Shown here: positions 28,571-38,349 of the stretch, one piece after another
Numbering within the stretch: position 1 is the stretch's first letter
Layout of the letters: every line of letters begins with the position of its first letter
The notes under the pieces: model-generated
Seen by the model: the letters and a program-made list of their open reading frames with translations, nothing else
The model's database searches: none
What the model was told of the DNA's origin: nothing
Position numbers and translations under genes: made by a program
Source: Spirochaetota bacterium
GTDB taxonomy: Bacteria; Spirochaetota; UBA4802; JAFGDQ01
Length of the DNA stretch: 64,000 nt
Reading direction: 5' to 3'
NCBI GenBank assembly: GCA_016932015.1
Contig: JAFGDQ010000043.1
Location: 1-64,000, forward strand

Positions 28571-29830
28571 ATGAATATTTTTAAAAAAAATCCCAGAAAA
28601 AAAATATGGGAAACACAGAAGACGTTTCATTGCTCTATTACAGGCACATGTCTTTCCTTAAATGAAATAAAAAAAATATTCAGAAAGCACGACGTAATAT
28701 TAAACCGTGATTATAGAGATTACGAAATACACGGATTGGCTGTAAATGTTACATCTATCAGGAATGAAGTTTCTAAATCCATGAATAATTTTCTCGACAG
28801 CAAGTATACCTCAGTAATCAGAATTTTTTCAAGCGCAGACAATGAATCCGGGCTAATACAATTATGGGAAGAGTTTAAAGAAGAAGGAAATATCGCAGGA
28901 GCATACTGGGCACTTATGACACATCCATCTGTTTCTCAGGAAAATCTGTACATCGCATTCGGCGAAATTCATATGCTGTCACATCTTAACGGTTCATCAA
29001 ACAGAGAACACATCAGGGATATCGCTGATTTAAAAAAGCAAAATAATATACTTAATGAAACAAATAAAGAATATAAAGCACGATTTTTCGATTTGGAAAC
29101 CCATCTTAGAAAAAGTAAAGAAAATGCTATCAAGGCAAAATTATTATCGATTGATCTTGATAAGGCCAGAGAAGAAATAGACCATCTCAGGAATAATAAC
29201 GATATTGCCCGACTGAGAGAAGAAAATCTTAGATTGAACGACAATTGCCTGAAATCAGAAGAAGAAATAAAAAAATTAACGAAACTGAGTATAAACAGCC
29301 GGGAAAAAATAAATGAGTTATCTTCCGAGATTGACTTTTTAAGAGAAGACCTAGCCAGTAAAGAACAGGAAATTAAAACAATTGAAAAAAAGGTATTTGC
29401 ATTAATTACCGGTAAAAAAATTTTTTGCAACGGGTGCATGCTTAACGAAGAGAACAGAATTAATTTATGCGGCAAATGCATATTGTATGTGGGAGGCAGG
29501 CCTTCGGTTGTTACCAGGTGCAGGGAAATGGTTAAGTTGTTTGGCGGAGAATTTATTCATCATGATGGCGGGATCGAGGAAAATATATCAAGACTTCCTT
29601 CAATCTTCAAGCGCGCAGATTTAGTATTCTGCCCTCTTGACTGCGTAAGCCACGAAGCCAGCCTTTTTGTTAAGAAACTCAGCAGGCAGCATCAGAAAAC
29701 TTCCGTTTTCATGAAAAGTTCAGGTTTTTCTACGTTTCTGAAACAGATGTCAGATATTGCAGACAACCCCATTTTAATAGACAGTAATACAACAAAACCG
29801 GAAAACAATGATATGAATACTACCCAATGA
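28571..29830 (+). CDS. DUF2325 protein with coiled coil and CxxC pairs
   Basis: A 419-residue cytoplasmic protein. Residues 1-150 are an all-helical-looking N-terminal domain, 150-280 a long charged coiled coil (NNDIARLREENLRLNDNCLKSEEE, INELSSEIDFLREDL), then CNGC and CGKC pairs that could bind metal, and a C-terminal DUF2325 domain (ILYVGGRPSVVTRCREMVKLFGGEFIHHDGG, RADLVFCPLDCVSHEASLFVKKL). The function of DUF2325 is unknown; from memory such genes often sit near feo, flavodoxin or haem genes. It is first in an operon with flavodoxin (39 bases later) and a DUF2023 gene, behind a strong iron-box-like operator, so iron-starvation expression is likely. Confidence 0.8.
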   Translation: MNIFKKNPRKKIWETQKTFHCSITGTCLSLNEIKKIFRKHDVILNRDYRDYEIHGLAVNVTSIRNEVSKSMNNFLDSKYTSVIRIFSSADNESGLIQLWEEFKEEGNIAGAYWALMTHPSVSQENLYIAFGEIHMLSHLNGSSNREHIRDIADLKKQNNILNETNKEYKARFFDLETHLRKSKENAIKAKLLSIDLDKAREEIDHLRNNNDIARLREENLRLNDNCLKSEEEIKKLTKLSINSREKINELSSEIDFLREDLASKEQEIKTIEKKVFALITGKKIFCNGCMLNEENRINLCGKCILYVGGRPSVVTRCREMVKLFGGEFIHHDGGIEENISRLPSIFKRADLVFCPLDCVSHEASLFVKKLSRQHQKTSVFMKSSGFSTFLKQMSDIADNPILIDSNTTKPENNDMNTTQ

Positions 29831-29869
29831 TAAAACATTTCATATTTTAAAAATTAAAGAGGTAATAAC

Positions 29870-30376
29870 ATGAAAAAAATTGCAATATTATACGGTTCAA
29901 CAACAGGCAATACAGAAAATGCTGCAAAACAGATAGCTGAAAAAATTGGTAAAGAGCAGGTAACTCTTTTTAACGTATCCGGTTTTTCCGCTTCAGATTT
30001 GAATGAATATGATATTCTTCTGCTTGGGACATCAACCTGGGGTATGGGCGACCTCCAGGATGACTGGGATTCATTTTTGCCTGTATTAAAAGAATCAAAT
30101 CTGCAAGGCAAATATATCGGACTATTTGGTTTAGGCGATTCATCAGGTTATGACATATCATTCGTTGACGGCATGGGAACAATTTATGAACAGCTTGAAA
30201 ACTCATGCGCAAAATTTATTGGATCATGCGACAGTGATGAATATGACTTCATATCTTCAAAAGCTCTGATAAACGGACGCTTTGTCGGACTTGCCCTTGA
30301 TAAAGATAATGAAAGCGATAAAACTGCTGGAAGAATATCATCCTGGATTGAATCAATTAAAGAGTTTTTTGAATAA
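29870..30376 (+). CDS. fldA: Flavodoxin (long-chain type)
   Basis: Small FMN electron carrier, 168 residues. The phosphate-binding loop GSTTGNTENAA follows the first strand (KKIAILY); LLLGTSTWGMGDLQDDWDSF and LFGLGDSSGYDISFVDGM supply the two FMN-flanking loops. The 20-residue insertion typical of long-chain flavodoxins is present. Flavodoxin replaces ferredoxin when iron is scarce, which fits the operator upstream of this operon. Good ribosome binding site (AGAGG). The DUF2023 gene starts 10 bases after its stop. Confidence 0.95.
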   Translation: MKKIAILYGSTTGNTENAAKQIAEKIGKEQVTLFNVSGFSASDLNEYDILLLGTSTWGMGDLQDDWDSFLPVLKESNLQGKYIGLFGLGDSSGYDISFVDGMGTIYEQLENSCAKFIGSCDSDEYDFISSKALINGRFVGLALDKDNESDKTAGRISSWIESIKEFFE

Positions 30377-30386
30377 GAGGAAAAAT

Positions 30387-30731
30387 ATGAAGATACTATC
30401 TCATCATATATATGAATATAAGAAAGGACTCAGGAATTTAGTCCTTCATACTATGGAAGCATCACAAATGGACACTGCAATAAATAAACTTGAATCCGGC
30501 AATATTGATTATGTAATTCATTACGTTGATAAAAATAAAATCAAGGTTAATATTTTCTTCGGGAAAAAGGAATGTGTCAATATAATAAAAAGTTTTGGTA
30601 CATTTAAAGTAAGTGAATTGACTGCGGAAGAAGATTATATTCTTGGTATTATGCTTGGTTACGACCGCCTTGCGCAATGTGAAAGATATTTAAAAATGAT
30701 TAAAAGAACAAAACAAATACGCGTTGCCTGA
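30387..30731 (+). CDS. DUF2023 family protein (flavodoxin-linked)
   Basis: A 114-residue protein resembling the DUF2023 family (structure known from P. gingivalis, where the gene also neighbours a flavodoxin gene; function unknown). Features are YEYKKGLRNLVLHTM at the start, a beta strand VIHYVDKNKIKVNIFFG, and EEDYILGIMLGYDRLAQCERYLKMI at the end. The frame is open upstream to a TTG inside the flavodoxin gene, but the ATG at 30387 has GAGG seven bases upstream and is clearly the start. Constant pairing with flavodoxin suggests it acts on or with it; that is inference. Confidence 0.82.
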   Translation: MKILSHHIYEYKKGLRNLVLHTMEASQMDTAINKLESGNIDYVIHYVDKNKIKVNIFFGKKECVNIIKSFGTFKVSELTAEEDYILGIMLGYDRLAQCERYLKMIKRTKQIRVA

Positions 30732-30888
30732 TTTTCATAATATTATTTTTCATCAGACGCAGATAACATAAGTAACTGATAAAAATAACAGCCTTATTAA
30801 ATAGATAATTTCTGTATACATTTATTAAGTTTAAAAATGAACTCCGAATGGAAAAATTAAACTTAATTCGTTTCCCACCTGAAATACC

Positions 30889-30928
30889 TGTAAAGGGAGT
30901 TGCGGCAGTTGTTACAACTCCCTTTACA
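30889..30928. repeat. 14-bp perfect inverted repeat
   Basis: TGTAAAGGGAGTTG (30889-30902) and its exact complement (30915-30928) around a 12-base loop. There is no T-run. It stands at the left side of the odd repeat-rich region and may be part of the same element remnant, or a terminator-like structure after the flavodoxin operon. Confidence 0.6.
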
Positions 30929-31058
30929 ATACCAGTTATATCAGATATCTCACTAGCTTACAGGAAAAAGCATGAAAGGCCTTGCTTTATGATTTTTAAT
31001 GATTTCCTTTTAATGTATAACGGTCACATTTTTACTTTAAGTGGTAATTATTTCAAAA

Positions 31059-31230
31059 TGAGCACCTTCCTTTCTACTATTATAATAACCTTTTTCAGGA
31101 TAAGGGCACTCCCTTCTATAATGTGAACATAACTTTTCAGATTGACCGCCATCCTTTTTAGTATGACGGCATCCTTTTATGTTGAGCCCCTTCCTTTTTA
31201 CGCTGAACGGCATATCTGTTTAGGATGGGG
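31059..31230. repeat. Degenerate tandem array with about 20-21-base period
   Basis: Units of the form TGA(A/C/G)C(G/C)GCATCCTTTTTA recur with TGA at 31124, 31143, 31164, 31183 and 31204, and weaker copies near 31059, 31101 and 31225. The spacing alternates around 19 to 21 bases, two helical turns. Multiple short direct repeats like this occur at the ends of IS21-family elements, but no istA/istB gene is present, so this would be a solitary remnant. The whole gap 30732-31466 has no supported gene. Confidence 0.55.
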
Positions 31231-31466
31231 GTATTTTCATAATTTTTCCGGTTCGAAAGCAATTAAAATAGTAAAAAAATCAGCCGGCTACATAACAAAA
31301 AAGGTATGGAGAGTTCCCAATTTAGTATGCCGACCATTTTTTCAGTATGTGTGTTCTTTTGAACAAAAGCCTCTATAGAGCAGCAGGATAATATATTATA
31401 AATACAGTTGTTAGGACAAGGGCCGGACTTTTGAGATGCCGCTCATTCCTTTACTAAGCAAAATAT

Positions 31467-33896
31467 TTAAAGCATATCCTTGCATGTTCCGGTTGACAGA
31501 TCTGTACGACTAAACCTTTCATCAGAAATCTCTTCCGAAGATTTTCCAAAAGGTTTTACCATTAAAATCAGAACAGGAGTCATCAGAAAATCAGCCACAA
31601 GAGCTGATACAAGACCCATTGACGCGAGAAGTCCTATCCGGAACAGGGTGTTTATAGGCGAAAACATGTACATTATGAATGTCGCGGAAAGGATAATTGT
31701 CGTCATTGTCAGGGTTTTGCCTATAACATTAAAGGACTCCAGTATTGCCTTTCTGTAATCGCCGCATTTTTCAAATTCATATTTGATATGGTTAATAAAA
31801 TGAATAGTGTCATCAACCGCTATACCGAGAAGCATCGGTATGATAGTCATACTCATCATATCAAGCTGAAAACTGAAATATCCCATAAATCCGCTCAATA
31901 CTAAAAGAGGCGTAATATTCGGGATCATTCCAATCAACCCCGTCTTAAAGCTGCCGAACACAAAAGCCAGTAAAATTCCAATTACGATGAGAGCCATTAT
32001 AAATGATTTTACTTCCCCTGAAACAATTTTATTGTTAACTTCGGCAAAACGCACTGCTCCGCCGATGATATTAACTTTCGCTCCCGGAAATAGTTCTTTT
32101 CCCAGTTTTTCAATGGTTTTTAGCTCCTTTACTATACTGTTGGCGTCAAACTTTTTTGTCTCAACACTGGCCCTTAGCATGGAATAATCTTCATTTACCC
32201 AGTTAAGAGTTTTGGTACCTCCGGACATTTCATAAAGAAGCAGGAGCTGCGCAATGAGCTCAGCGTTGTCCGGTATTTTATAGTACGCCTTATCGTCACC
32301 ATGCAGTGTCTGGTTCATCTCCTTGACAATATCAAGAATTGAAAATATCTTGGGCACACCTTTGTTTTTTTTAGTAAGTTCAAAACTGCCAACTTCTTTA
32401 ACCAGTGTATCAAAATTATTCAAAACATCAGGATTTTTTACTGCATCCGGTTCATCATAAGTAACCGTAATATTATATGAAAGGTATGAACCGAGTTTTG
32501 AATTAACAATGTCATATACCCTTTGTATATAGGATATTTTAAGGCCCATAAATTCAAACATGTCCATGTTAACCTTAATTTTCAGAATACCGGGCGCGAA
32601 AATTATAATGATCAACAAAAAGAAGACAAGGACTGATCTTTTCCATGCAAGTATGAGTTCACCGGACTTCTGAAACCAGCCGTCAGATTTTTGCCTGTTA
32701 ACCGGCTGTTCATTCTGTTTGCTTTTTTCCTTTCCGAAACTCATAATAATCGGTATAAGGATTATTACAAATAGGTATACAGTGAAAACTACCGCTGAGC
32801 ATGTGAAACCAAGCCACCTGATCGGCATAAGACCGGCTACCGCGAAGGACATAACTGAACCCATAGTTGTAATAGCTGTAAAAAATAGCGGCCATCCTGT
32901 TTCCTCAACAGCGGATATTATGGAATCTTTCGGATTTCCGTTTATTTTCATAAACCTCTTGAACGCGTTAAACAGATGAATTGAATATCCCACTGAAAGC
33001 GCCATACCAAGCAGCACAGGCAATGTGACCATGCTTGAATCCAGTGATATTCCAAGCCAGCCCATAAAACCGAATACAGTAACAATACTTGTTATTAAAC
33101 TGAATACCGGTACAATAACTCCTCTGAAAGATCTCAGAAATAAAGAAAGTAAAACGATCATTACAATAAAACCGGAAAATACTCTTACTTTTGTTTCATG
33201 CCCGAAGAAATCCCTTTCTTCCGTTTCCGTATACGGCATTCCGGCCGCTTTAATGGTATAAAGATCACTCTTCCATTTAGGGTCGGTAATAATGGCTATT
33301 GCGACCTCCCCATCCTGAAACAGAGGATCAATTTTTCCTTCTTTTTCCCATTCTTCTCTTTGCGGATATTCCTTAAGGGATAATGATATCCAGGTCTCTG
33401 TACCGTCATCAGAAACCAGTTTGTTAACTACCGCGGATCTGGAAAGAATGAAATTTCTGATCTCTTTCAGTTTTTCAGGATCTTCCGGTATTCCGTTTTC
33501 AAAAGGATTTATGATTTCCATTCCCTCTTCCGTTCCGACAGATATTTCAAGTTCGGTCAGGGAAGTTATCTCATCAGCAAAAGGGACTTTATCCTCAAGC
33601 TCTTTACCAATATCCCTGATCATTTTCAGGACTTCCGGATGGAACACGTCTTCAGATTCTACAAGCAGTCCTATGCTTTCATTATTCCCGAACTGATCTT
33701 CGAATTCATCTTCCGCTATCTGGATTTGTTCACTATTGTCAAACCATTGATCATTATTGGTTGTTACGGAAACTTTCTGCATACCGAAAAATCCGGCCAT
33801 AATCAGAAACAAAGTACAGACAAGAAATATCCAGCGGTATTTAATCTGGAATTCGCCCATACTTCTGAAAAATTTATTTATTCTTTGTATTTTCAT
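31467..33896 (-). CDS. RND/MMPL-family exporter
   Basis: A large inner-membrane transporter, 809 residues, with two halves each of one N-terminal helix, a periplasmic domain of about 200 residues and five further helices. VSVTTNNDQWFDNSEQIQIAEDEFEDQFG is the family-typical first periplasmic stretch; MALSVGYSIHLFNAFKRF and LLGIAVDDTIHFINHIKYEFE are the paired proton-relay helices. The family exports lipids, hopanoids or other hydrophobic molecules using proton motive force. With a porin-like protein and a lipoprotein-sorting-like protein in the same block, it may form an envelope lipid or small-molecule export route. GGAG precedes the ATG. It lies 166 bases downstream of the ABC permease on the same strand. 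Confidence 0.9.
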   Translation of the reverse strand: MKIQRINKFFRSMGEFQIKYRWIFLVCTLFLIMAGFFGMQKVSVTTNNDQWFDNSEQIQIAEDEFEDQFGNNESIGLLVESEDVFHPEVLKMIRDIGKELEDKVPFADEITSLTELEISVGTEEGMEIINPFENGIPEDPEKLKEIRNFILSRSAVVNKLVSDDGTETWISLSLKEYPQREEWEKEGKIDPLFQDGEVAIAIITDPKWKSDLYTIKAAGMPYTETEERDFFGHETKVRVFSGFIVMIVLLSLFLRSFRGVIVPVFSLITSIVTVFGFMGWLGISLDSSMVTLPVLLGMALSVGYSIHLFNAFKRFMKINGNPKDSIISAVEETGWPLFFTAITTMGSVMSFAVAGLMPIRWLGFTCSAVVFTVYLFVIILIPIIMSFGKEKSKQNEQPVNRQKSDGWFQKSGELILAWKRSVLVFFLLIIIIFAPGILKIKVNMDMFEFMGLKISYIQRVYDIVNSKLGSYLSYNITVTYDEPDAVKNPDVLNNFDTLVKEVGSFELTKKNKGVPKIFSILDIVKEMNQTLHGDDKAYYKIPDNAELIAQLLLLYEMSGGTKTLNWVNEDYSMLRASVETKKFDANSIVKELKTIEKLGKELFPGAKVNIIGGAVRFAEVNNKIVSGEVKSFIMALIVIGILLAFVFGSFKTGLIGMIPNITPLLVLSGFMGYFSFQLDMMSMTIIPMLLGIAVDDTIHFINHIKYEFEKCGDYRKAILESFNVIGKTLTMTTIILSATFIMYMFSPINTLFRIGLLASMGLVSALVADFLMTPVLILMVKPFGKSSEEISDERFSRTDLSTGTCKDML

Positions 33897-34062
33897 TTTT
33901 TACTCCTTTTTTCTGCTAAATAAAAACAAAAACAGAAAAATTATAATATTTTAAATTAACAAAATTATATTATAATAATTATTATAAATTCATATTCTTT
34001 GATTATTTTTTAAATCCGGCGTGTATTTTAAATACTCGCTTTTCCGTTATCCTTAAAAATAT
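33897..34062. other. Short AT-rich gap with 18-bp palindrome
   Basis: TTATAATAATTATTATAA at 33970-33987 is a perfect palindrome within very AT-rich sequence upstream of the RND gene. It may be an operator or chance in AT-rich DNA. Confidence 0.3.
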
Positions 34063-37000
34063 TCATATTTTTAAATCCCTCTGTACAGTCTCAAACAATT
34101 CTTTTTCATCCGTACCGAGCAGATTTTCTGTTTCAAGTAATGAATAGAAATCCTTAAAAACGAGATAATTATCTCCTGATGAACTAATCCATGTATTTAA
34201 AAGTTTATGAAATTGTTTGCTTCCTGTTTGCTGCATAAGATGAAAAACTGCGAGCGTACCTTTATTCTGCTCAAGATAATCCACTCCGTCCGCATACAAC
34301 AAAGGGGGCTGCACATTCGGTTCATCGCCCCTGCCCTTTATATAATCCTTGCGTTTTTTCGTTAGAATTATATCAAGCTGTTCTTTTCCATATTGATTTT
34401 TAATGTGGTTAAGCGCGAGGGCTTCAGGTATTGCGGTTAAAATCATTTCAGCACCCTGAACATCAGCAGTACCGGCTTTTGAGTGCAGCCATTGCCTGAT
34501 CATTTCCCGTGCAAGGCAGAAATGAACGTAAGCCTCAACGTCCTTTTCCTTCATGTTCGCATACCAGCCTTCTTTCTCGGATATAGCTATGGTATTCGCA
34601 AACGAATAGAACTCATCCTGATAATGGGGTATTTCTATTATCCTTAATTCTTTATGGGGAAATGGTCCCAGATTTCTTTCTATATATTCAAGGCTTGAAG
34701 ATACAAAAGTGATGTACTTGTCTATGTAGAAATAGTGTTTGGGATCATAAAGTATTTTAACTTTTTTGCCTGATATGACTTTTTCAAATTGTTTGAATTT
34801 ACCTGAACCGATATGCCAGTAAAAAGGATTTTCTTTTGACACGCTGTACTGAAAATAATTTCTGTTATCTTCTTCCCGGATCTTTACCAGCTCTCCGGGA
34901 GCATAAGCGTATTGAGAAAGCGTTGTACTTACAGTAGTCCTGCCGGATACCATTAATGCATCACCGGCAGCATAGGAAGTACGAAGCGCGTTTGTATCTG
35001 TTACACTGCTCATCCTGCTCTTCAGCTTCTCAAGGCCATGCTCTTTCCTTTTTTTATTCTCAGTAAGCTCCCGGCCTGCATTATATCCTATAACAGGAAT
35101 AACTCTTTCAATGAAAAGTCCGTTAAAAGCAAGATCAGCCTGAAAGTCCTCCTGAGAAAAACCGGTGTACTGCTTGCTGCCTTCAATATAGAGTACTGCT
35201 TTATCAAATCCATTAATGCTTTCCGTTAGCTTGTATGACTCCATTCCAAGAATATCATCATCAGTTTCCTTAAGCAGTGCTTTATTGTTTATACTGATTT
35301 TTTCTACTTTGCTGCGGTAATCAATGTTAAGGTAAAGGGTATCGATCTTTTCTTTTGATCTGTTGACAACTTCAAGAACAGCTCTGTACACGTATTTTCT
35401 GTTTTCAGGAAACAGGTCCACCTCAAGATCAACATGCCGTATTTTTGGCTGAGTCAGTTCACTTAAGTGACCGTATTTTTTTTCATACAAAGCTGATTCT
35501 TCATCAGTCTGTTTTTCTGAGATAAAATTACGATTCTCATTTACATTCTTTTTGATATAACCCTGCATGAAAAAAAATCCGAATATACATGCCGCAATTA
35601 TAATCAATGCAGCCGGATTTGATCTTATTCCTGATACTGTTCTTTTCAGGATACTCTTCCCTGTTCCGCGTGCCCATAAGCCCATGCCCGCAATTAACAG
35701 CGCAACAGAAAGAATCGCCCACATCAGAAAATATTTTGCTGCTGCGGCATCAAACATTCCATAGCCGTTAAGTTCAGAGTATGTTCCTTCTATTCCAGGG
35801 ACCAGTCCGAAGCCGAAACGGATTTCTTCGGAAATTCCCAGGTCAAAACTGATAATCATTATAATAAAATAACCGACGCTTAAAATTGTTGTCGCATAAC
35901 GCCTGCCGGTAAGCCCCCCGATAAACAGGGTGAACATCACAAATAATACATATGTCAGCCATCCCCATCTGTAACCGAGAGCATCATTGATATAAAGCAG
36001 GCAGTTAAAATCAGTAAAGCCCTGAACAAGCTGCGCAAATAAACCGCATGCTATTAGTGTTAGCCCGAATATCAGAACTACGCCACACATGGCAATAAAT
36101 TTGGACGCAAGAGTTACCCAGGAAGGCAGAGGCACAGAGTCTGTTATCTGCCAGACATCAACAGTCTTTTCTTTAAAGAACAGTTCATTTGCCCAGATTA
36201 TTATTATTATTATGAGCATGAAGTTTATCTGCAAACGCGTTAAAGTCATATTCGTTGTAACCGGCAAAGCAGAGCCGATATAATAAGTCGGATTAAAAAG
36301 CAGATTATATAGTATAAACATTACTGCCATAATACCGATTATAATTTTAAATGACACGGGCCGAGTAACATTCTTGAATTCAAGTACAGTAAGTCTTGCC
36401 GCTTTTTTTAAATATTCTTTCAAACTGTATGTTAACGATACTTCGGGTATTTTTATATGCTGTTTCAAAAAAGAAAAAGATGCTGAATCAGAGTTATTAA
36501 CTGATTTAACTTTTTTTGATTCACCGCCAAAAAAATATTTAAACGTAAATTTCTTTCGGCTGATTACAAGCAACAGAATCCCGGCGCCAACCCAGATGAA
36601 GCGGTTAATAAAATAAACATAGTCAATTGTTAAAAACGCAGTATTCCTTTGCATCGCGCCCATTGCGTCAACAAGGTCCTTAACATACACATACCCAAAC
36701 GGATCTATTATTTTAATCAGAAAAAGATCAGAGGCGGTATGGCTTACTCCTTCCATAATGATCCATAAAAGGCTTACAAAAAAGATCGCAAGATATGAAG
36801 GAGCCATTTTTCTGAAGAAAACAAGAGCACTGTATGCGGCTGTTGTCAGAATAAAAACATTCGGCAGGGCAAACAGCAGATAGCCGTGAATTATCTGCAT
36901 CCACTGAGTCGGGCCGAACCTGTCAGGAGGGGCTATCCCTGTGTATTTTGAAATAATACATCCGGCAAAATACACAAGGCTGAAGATAATATTTATAACA

Positions 37001-37323
37001 AATGACGCGGTGAATCTTGACATGAAAAACTTTTTTTCATTCACCGGTAAAGTATAAAAATACTGATCTGTTTTATTCTTTAAATCACGGTATAATGTTG
37101 TGCCTGTTATTATAGAGAAAACGATCATTAATATCATACCGATTGTACAAAGAAGTATGTACATAGTACCTGCGGAATTCATTAAGGAATCATCACTTTT
37201 ATAATAATCATTGAATCCTTTCATATACCAGATGCCCTGGAACATCATTGCAAGGTATATCAGGTAAGTGAAAAAGTTCTTATGGAGGAATTTTATTTCA
37301 AAGGGCAATATTTTTCCAAGCAT
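34063..37323 (-). CDS. ABC-2 permease fused to an inactive M1-peptidase-like domain
   Basis: A 1086-residue fusion. Residues 1-600 hold about twelve membrane helices in two ABC-2 type blocks with cytoplasmic loops, and the remaining 490 residues a periplasmic or cytosolic domain like the beta and gluzincin domains of M1 aminopeptidases (VEVDLFPENRKYVYRAVLEVVNRSKEKIDTLYLNI). The catalytic HExxH of the family is replaced: the equivalent stretch reads LAREMIRQWLHS, with both histidines changed to Arg, while the later Glu survives in AIPEALAL. The domain cannot bind Zn in the usual way, so it is probably a binding or structural module. The ATPase gene is 11 bases upstream. GGGAGG precedes the ATG. 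Confidence 0.85.
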   Translation of the reverse strand: MLGKILPFEIKFLHKNFFTYLIYLAMMFQGIWYMKGFNDYYKSDDSLMNSAGTMYILLCTIGMILMIVFSIITGTTLYRDLKNKTDQYFYTLPVNEKKFFMSRFTASFVINIIFSLVYFAGCIISKYTGIAPPDRFGPTQWMQIIHGYLLFALPNVFILTTAAYSALVFFRKMAPSYLAIFFVSLLWIIMEGVSHTASDLFLIKIIDPFGYVYVKDLVDAMGAMQRNTAFLTIDYVYFINRFIWVGAGILLLVISRKKFTFKYFFGGESKKVKSVNNSDSASFSFLKQHIKIPEVSLTYSLKEYLKKAARLTVLEFKNVTRPVSFKIIIGIMAVMFILYNLLFNPTYYIGSALPVTTNMTLTRLQINFMLIIIIIIWANELFFKEKTVDVWQITDSVPLPSWVTLASKFIAMCGVVLIFGLTLIACGLFAQLVQGFTDFNCLLYINDALGYRWGWLTYVLFVMFTLFIGGLTGRRYATTILSVGYFIIMIISFDLGISEEIRFGFGLVPGIEGTYSELNGYGMFDAAAAKYFLMWAILSVALLIAGMGLWARGTGKSILKRTVSGIRSNPAALIIIAACIFGFFFMQGYIKKNVNENRNFISEKQTDEESALYEKKYGHLSELTQPKIRHVDLEVDLFPENRKYVYRAVLEVVNRSKEKIDTLYLNIDYRSKVEKISINNKALLKETDDDILGMESYKLTESINGFDKAVLYIEGSKQYTGFSQEDFQADLAFNGLFIERVIPVIGYNAGRELTENKKRKEHGLEKLKSRMSSVTDTNALRTSYAAGDALMVSGRTTVSTTLSQYAYAPGELVKIREEDNRNYFQYSVSKENPFYWHIGSGKFKQFEKVISGKKVKILYDPKHYFYIDKYITFVSSSLEYIERNLGPFPHKELRIIEIPHYQDEFYSFANTIAISEKEGWYANMKEKDVEAYVHFCLAREMIRQWLHSKAGTADVQGAEMILTAIPEALALNHIKNQYGKEQLDIILTKKRKDYIKGRGDEPNVQPPLLYADGVDYLEQNKGTLAVFHLMQQTGSKQFHKLLNTWISSSGDNYLVFKDFYSLLETENLLGTDEKELFETVQRDLKI

Positions 37324-37334
37324 CTTTTCCTCCC

Positions 37335-38225
37335 TTAGTTTCTCAAATCGCTTTCTTTGATATTGCCAAGAAAATTAAAATACACATCTTCAAGACTCGC
37401 TTCTTTAGGATTAAATCCATTGCCGGGTTCTTTATCAGACATTACTGTAACGGATAATTTTCCAAGATGAAAGTGATTAGCTATTACTTTATGGGATATT
37501 AAAAGTTCCTCCAGTTCCTCTTTCTGAATTTCCTTTACCCACAGTTTGTCCGCCAGGCTGTTCTCAAGTTCTGCGGGTGTTCCGGTCTGAATAACTTCTC
37601 CATTTGCCATTATTGCCATGTTATTACACAATGTGCTTACATCTTCAACGATATGCGTTGAAAGAATAACTACATTATTCTCACCGATCTCCGAGAGGAG
37701 ATTGTAGAACCGGTTTCTCTCAACAGGATCCAGACCGGCTGTCGGTTCATCTACAATGATAAGTTTGGGATCACCAAGCAATGCCTGTGCAATTCCGAAG
37801 CGCTGTTTCATTCCGCCTGAATATCCGCAAAGCTTCTTTTTGCGGTCATTCCATAGATTGACTTTACTCAGAAGCGCATTGACCTGTTCTTTACGCTCGC
37901 CTTTATCAGCTATTCCCTTAAGATCAGCCAGATGCAGCAGCATTTCCTCAGCATTGATTGAAGGATAAACTCCAAATTCCTGCGGGAGATAACCCAGACG
38001 CTTCCTGATCTCCATTGGATTTGAAGCCGCATTTATGCCTTCAAACGTAACTTCACCTGTATCTGCATCCTGCAAAGTTGTTATTATTCTCATTAAAGTT
38101 GATTTTCCGGCGCCGTTTTCACCCAGCAGTCCGAACATTCCCTTGCCAATTGACAGGCTCACATTTTTTAAAGCCTGAACTCCGTTGGGATATGTTTTTG
38201 ATAAATTTTTAATTTCAAGATTCAT
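37335..38225 (-). CDS. ABC transporter ATP-binding protein
   Basis: ATPase partner of the fused permease immediately downstream. The 296-residue protein has Walker A (GLLGENGAGKST), Q-loop region (GYLPQEFGVYPS), signature (YSGGMKQRFGIAQAL), Walker B (LIIVDEPTAGLDP) and the switch His in LSTHIVEDV, all intact. The C-terminal 70 residues are the regulatory extension typical of ABC-2 drug or lipid exporters. An ATTAG-N6-CTAAT box lies 73 bases upstream of the start, so iron-linked control of this ABC pair is likely. GGAGC precedes the ATG. Confidence 0.93.
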   Translation of the reverse strand: MNLEIKNLSKTYPNGVQALKNVSLSIGKGMFGLLGENGAGKSTLMRIITTLQDADTGEVTFEGINAASNPMEIRKRLGYLPQEFGVYPSINAEEMLLHLADLKGIADKGERKEQVNALLSKVNLWNDRKKKLCGYSGGMKQRFGIAQALLGDPKLIIVDEPTAGLDPVERNRFYNLLSEIGENNVVILSTHIVEDVSTLCNNMAIMANGEVIQTGTPAELENSLADKLWVKEIQKEELEELLISHKVIANHFHLGKLSVTVMSDKEPGNGFNPKEASLEDVYFNFLGNIKESDLRN

Positions 38226-38289
38226 TTACTGCTCCTTATCATATCCTTTTTAATCTCAAAAACAGCAGAACTGTTATTTTTATTACTTT

Positions 38290-38313
38290 CTAACACTGTT
38301 AGTTTTATCTAAT
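38290..38313. promoter_or_regulatory. Iron-box-like site before the ABC operon
   Basis: GTTAGTTTTATCTAAT (38298-38313; on the - strand ATTAGATAAAACTAAC) matches the ATTAG-N6-CTAAT pattern. It overlaps a second inverted repeat, CTAACACTGTTAG (38290-38302), so a longer or double site is possible. The start codon of the ATPase gene on the - strand is 65 bases away. Confidence 0.6.
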
Positions 38314-38349
38314 AAATACACCAAAAAAATTTTACCTTTATAACATTGT

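Noticed and set aside
31059..31230. Possible CRISPR array
   Set aside because: The units are degenerate, only about 20 bases apart, with no unique spacers and no cas genes.
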